From contig JAKSPV010000072.1 of the NCBI GenBank assembly GCA_024404475.1, forward strand, positions 1-7,233: a stretch of DNA of 7,233 nt. The letters run 5' to 3'. How positions within the stretch are numbered: position 1 is the first letter of the stretch; every line of letters starts with the position of its first letter. The notes under the pieces were generated by a model. It was not told the DNA's origin. It was given only the letters and a program-made list of their open reading frames with translations, and did not search any database. Position numbers and translations under genes: made by a program. This stretch comes from Clostridia bacterium (GTDB lineage Bacteria; Bacillota; Clostridia; Oscillospirales; CAG-272). This document shows, in pieces, positions 5,581-7,233 of this stretch.

Positions 5581-6759
5581 TTACGGAAGTTTGATCCTGT
5601 CGGATGCTCTCGACACGATCCGCCGCAGCGGCAGAAGAGAAAGTGCCGTCAAAAGGAGCAGGCCTGCGGCTGCCCACATGAGATACCGGAAGCCGAGAGC
5701 CGAGCAAAGATAGCCGCCGAGCGCACCGGCGAGAACGCGCGGGATGCCCCAGCCGACGGCGTAGGAGAGATTCTGCGTCAAGCTGAGAAAACGCGGTTCA
5801 ACGGCACGCATGATGTACAGCGTCATGCAGTAATTGACGACCGTCACGAAAAGTCCCGTAAAGAATCCGACGAGGAACAGCGGCAGCATATCCGCCACGG
5901 CGACGAGCAGAAAGAACCGCAGCGCCATAGCGCCAAGCGAAACGCCGAGGACCGTACCGGCGCGGACGCGGCGGAACAGAGGCGTGTAAAGGAGGAAAAA
6001 CGGCACCTCCGACATGGTCGTCACGAAGCAAAGAAGACCCCACATGCTGTTGTCAAGTCCGACCGTGCCCGTCAGATATGTGGGATAAAAATCGCTGTAA
6101 ATGCCCCACACGAACTGTGTGACGGCAGTCACCGCGAACAATAGGATCAGCTCAGGTGTCAGCGACGCGGCAAAGGCACGCACCGTTCCCTTTTCTCCCG
6201 CCGGTGTGCCGCTGTCTCCGCCGGGCGTTCTCATCATGAAGAGGACTGCCGCGGCGCCGAGCACCGCGACGACGGCATACATCACGAAAGCCGAAGACGG
6301 CGCGAAAAACGTGACGGTGAGCGCCAGAATCGCGTAACCGATCGTTCCCATGACGCGGAAAAAGCCGTACGGGCGTTTCACCGTGTCGGTGAAATGGACG
6401 GTCAGCGTATCAATGACGGCGTTGAACGGCGACTGGAAGAAGGAATAAAGAAACAACATCGCCGCGATCCAGAAAATCTCCGACGACACGAGGATACCGA
6501 GATAGGCGAGCGCCGCACCGAGAACAAGAACGGCCATGAAAACGTTTTTCGTCTTTGCCCTGTCGAGGATCCGTCCCCAGAGCACGGGAGCAAAGCACAT
6601 AACGAACGGGTTGATGGCAAGCAACCAGCCGCTCTCGACGTCCGTCATTCCGACGGCGGCAAGATAGATCGGTATCGCGGCATAAATGCCGTTCAGCCCG
6701 TATACAAGCGTATTTGCAAAGAAAGCGGCCGTGTCGTGCCGCGTAATGCGTCGGTTCAT
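5581..6759 (-). CDS. MFS transporter, MFS_1_like/HcaT-type, 12 transmembrane helices
   Basis: This 392-residue protein is a Major Facilitator Superfamily permease of usual length. Twelve hydrophobic helices can be placed at about 11-34, 42-64, 72-90, 95-117, 133-153, 157-176, 201-223, 237-258, 268-287, 291-313, 327-350 and 356-377, with a polar central loop at 177-200. The cytoplasmic loop after helix 2 has GRILDRAKTK (62-71), a variant of MFS motif A. RPYGFFRVMGTIGYAI (129-144) before and in helix 5, and SEVPFF (250-255) in helix 8, resemble the MFS_1_like group that includes nucleoside:H+ symporters and the 3-phenylpropionate permease HcaT. The substrate cannot be read from sequence. The ATG is preceded by AGAGGGG with a 7-base spacer. 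A strong hairpin lies directly upstream (6778-6805) and another after the stop codon, so it looks like its own unit, though no convincing promoter is visible. A sugar, nucleoside or aromatic-acid carrier are all possible. Confidence 0.9.
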   Translation of the reverse strand: MNRRITRHDTAAFFANTLVYGLNGIYAAIPIYLAAVGMTDVESGWLLAINPFVMCFAPVLWGRILDRAKTKNVFMAVLVLGAALAYLGILVSSEIFWIAAMLFLYSFFQSPFNAVIDTLTVHFTDTVKRPYGFFRVMGTIGYAILALTVTFFAPSSAFVMYAVVAVLGAAAVLFMMRTPGGDSGTPAGEKGTVRAFAASLTPELILLFAVTAVTQFVWGIYSDFYPTYLTGTVGLDNSMWGLLCFVTTMSEVPFFLLYTPLFRRVRAGTVLGVSLGAMALRFFLLVAVADMLPLFLVGFFTGLFVTVVNYCMTLYIMRAVEPRFLSLTQNLSYAVGWGIPRVLAGALGGYLCSALGFRYLMWAAAGLLLLTALSLLPLRRIVSRASDRIKLP

Positions 6760-6777
6760 CCTCTGTCCCCTCTCGCA

Positions 6778-6805
6778 AAAGCGGGAAGCATCCGCTTCCC
6801 GCTTT
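6778..6805 (-). terminator. Hairpin terminator after the partial gene, abutting the MFS ribosome site
   Basis: A perfect 12-bp stem (AAAGCGGGAAGC with GCTTCCCGCTTT) and a 4-base loop lie 11 bases after the stop codon at 6817. On the minus strand the run CTTTT ends the structure, so the T-tract is short (4 T, then GCGAG). The MFS Shine-Dalgarno sequence begins only a few bases later and its ATG 18 bases later. There is no space for an MFS promoter after the hairpin, so it may act as a leaky terminator or attenuator for the MFS gene. Confidence 0.75.
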
Positions 6806-6816
6806 GTTGTTCTGCT

Positions 6817-7233
6817 TTACAGTTTCGCAAGGAAATCATCAACGGCCTTGCAGACGCCGTCGATCCCACCGTGTTCCGGATTCGGTTTCGTGAGGTAGAT
6901 GTACGTAGTAGCCGCATATTTGCCGCCGGCCGCGAGCTGCTGCGTCGGGAGCATCAGATACTGAACGCTGCCGCCCTCCCACGTTTTGCCGAGACCAGCC
7001 GCAGCGCCCGGTACCGTCGTGAACAGCGCCATCGCCTGCATATAAGTATCAGAAACACTCATTCCGCTGACGTGAAGATCGGTAAAGAGTACGGGATTTT
7101 CGGCATACACGAATTTATCGGGTGCAACGTTTTTGCCGTTTTTGTCCAGAATGGAAACACCGATATAGCGGTCAAGAGAGCATGTACGGAACATCGGGTT
7201 CAGCGTCTTCTCCTCGCCGGAAACGTTTTCCCA
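6817..7233 (-). CDS. C-terminal part of an unrecognised protein (5' end outside the window)
   Basis: The reading frame is open from the window edge (first full codon TGG at 7233) to TAA at 6817, giving 138 residues. The ATG at 7194 is probably internal: coding continues upstream through WENVSGEEKTLNP and no Shine-Dalgarno sequence stands before it. I recognise no family. The visible part mixes short beta-strand-like stretches (RYIGVSILDKNGKNV, YLMLPTQQ, YAATTYIYLT) with glycine/alanine-rich turns and ends in a likely amphipathic helix (IDGVCKAVDDFLAKL). There is no transmembrane segment or sorting signal in this part. The style resembles an extracytoplasmic or ligand-binding domain, but that is only an impression. 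A hairpin terminator follows 11 bases after the stop codon. Confidence 0.8.
   Translation of the reverse strand, partial: WENVSGEEKTLNPMFRTCSLDRYIGVSILDKNGKNVAPDKFVYAENPVLFTDLHVSGMSVSDTYMQAMALFTTVPGAAAGLGKTWEGGSVQYLMLPTQQLAAGGKYAATTYIYLTKPNPEHGGIDGVCKAVDDFLAKL

Noticed and set aside
3686..5713. A 675-codon open frame on the plus strand
   Set aside because: It is the antisense of iorA, whose family assignment is certain. The product is rich in R, D, A, H and V with no domain, as expected from reverse reading of GC-biased codons.
5548..6144. A 198-codon plus-strand open frame over the MFS gene
   Set aside because: It is highly charged low-complexity sequence antisense to well-supported transmembrane helices, and starts inside the hairpin.

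Overview
The window fits a strictly anaerobic, fairly GC-rich Clostridia-like Firmicute, probably from a gut or similar anoxic community. The evidence is: strong GGAGG-type ribosome binding sites, sigma-A-like promoters (TTGCAA, 17 bp, TATACT or TATGAT), hairpin terminators, Sec signal peptides cut at AxA, and an oxygen-sensitive ferredoxin-dependent 2-oxoacid oxidoreductase. No species can be assigned from the sequence alone. Every supported gene is on the minus strand, so transcription runs from high to low coordinates. The long plus-strand ORFs are antisense shadows.

Layout in the direction of transcription. (1) 7233-6817 holds the last 138 codons of an unrecognised protein, followed by a strong hairpin at 6778-6805. 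(2) 6759-5581 encodes a 392-residue, 12-helix MFS transporter of the MFS_1_like/HcaT type. (3) A 95-bp gap holds a perfect 12-bp-arm hairpin with a near-consensus promoter embedded in it; the -35 box starts in the loop. (4) That promoter drives iorA (5485-3749) and iorB (3747-3175), one base apart, which encode the two subunits of indolepyruvate:ferredoxin oxidoreductase. A textbook terminator ends the operon at 3129-3165. (5) A 207-bp AT-rich control region contains phased A-tracts, a second TTGCAA-17-TATGAT promoter, a palindrome at the predicted start point and two small leader hairpins. (6) It drives two tandem secreted paralogues of 477 and 474 residues (2967-1534 and 1509-85). (7) After a 52-bp AT-rich gap, a third gene starts at base 32 with a perfect GGAGGT site and a signal-peptide-like N-terminus (MKKIRFVTAL), and runs off the window.

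Functionally, IorAB oxidatively decarboxylates arylpyruvates from aromatic amino acids to aryl-acetyl-CoA, with reduction of ferredoxin. The MFS gene next to it has its own expression unit, so a functional link is only a guess. The most novel part is the paralogous secreted pair. I recognise no family; they share roughly half their residues by eye and show a recurring strand motif about every 46-63 residues, which suggests a secreted beta-propeller. An 11-base sequence around the -35 box is identical in the iorA promoter and the promoter of the secreted array, so the two units may share regulation. I saw no tRNA, rRNA, CRISPR, insertion sequence or complete defence system.
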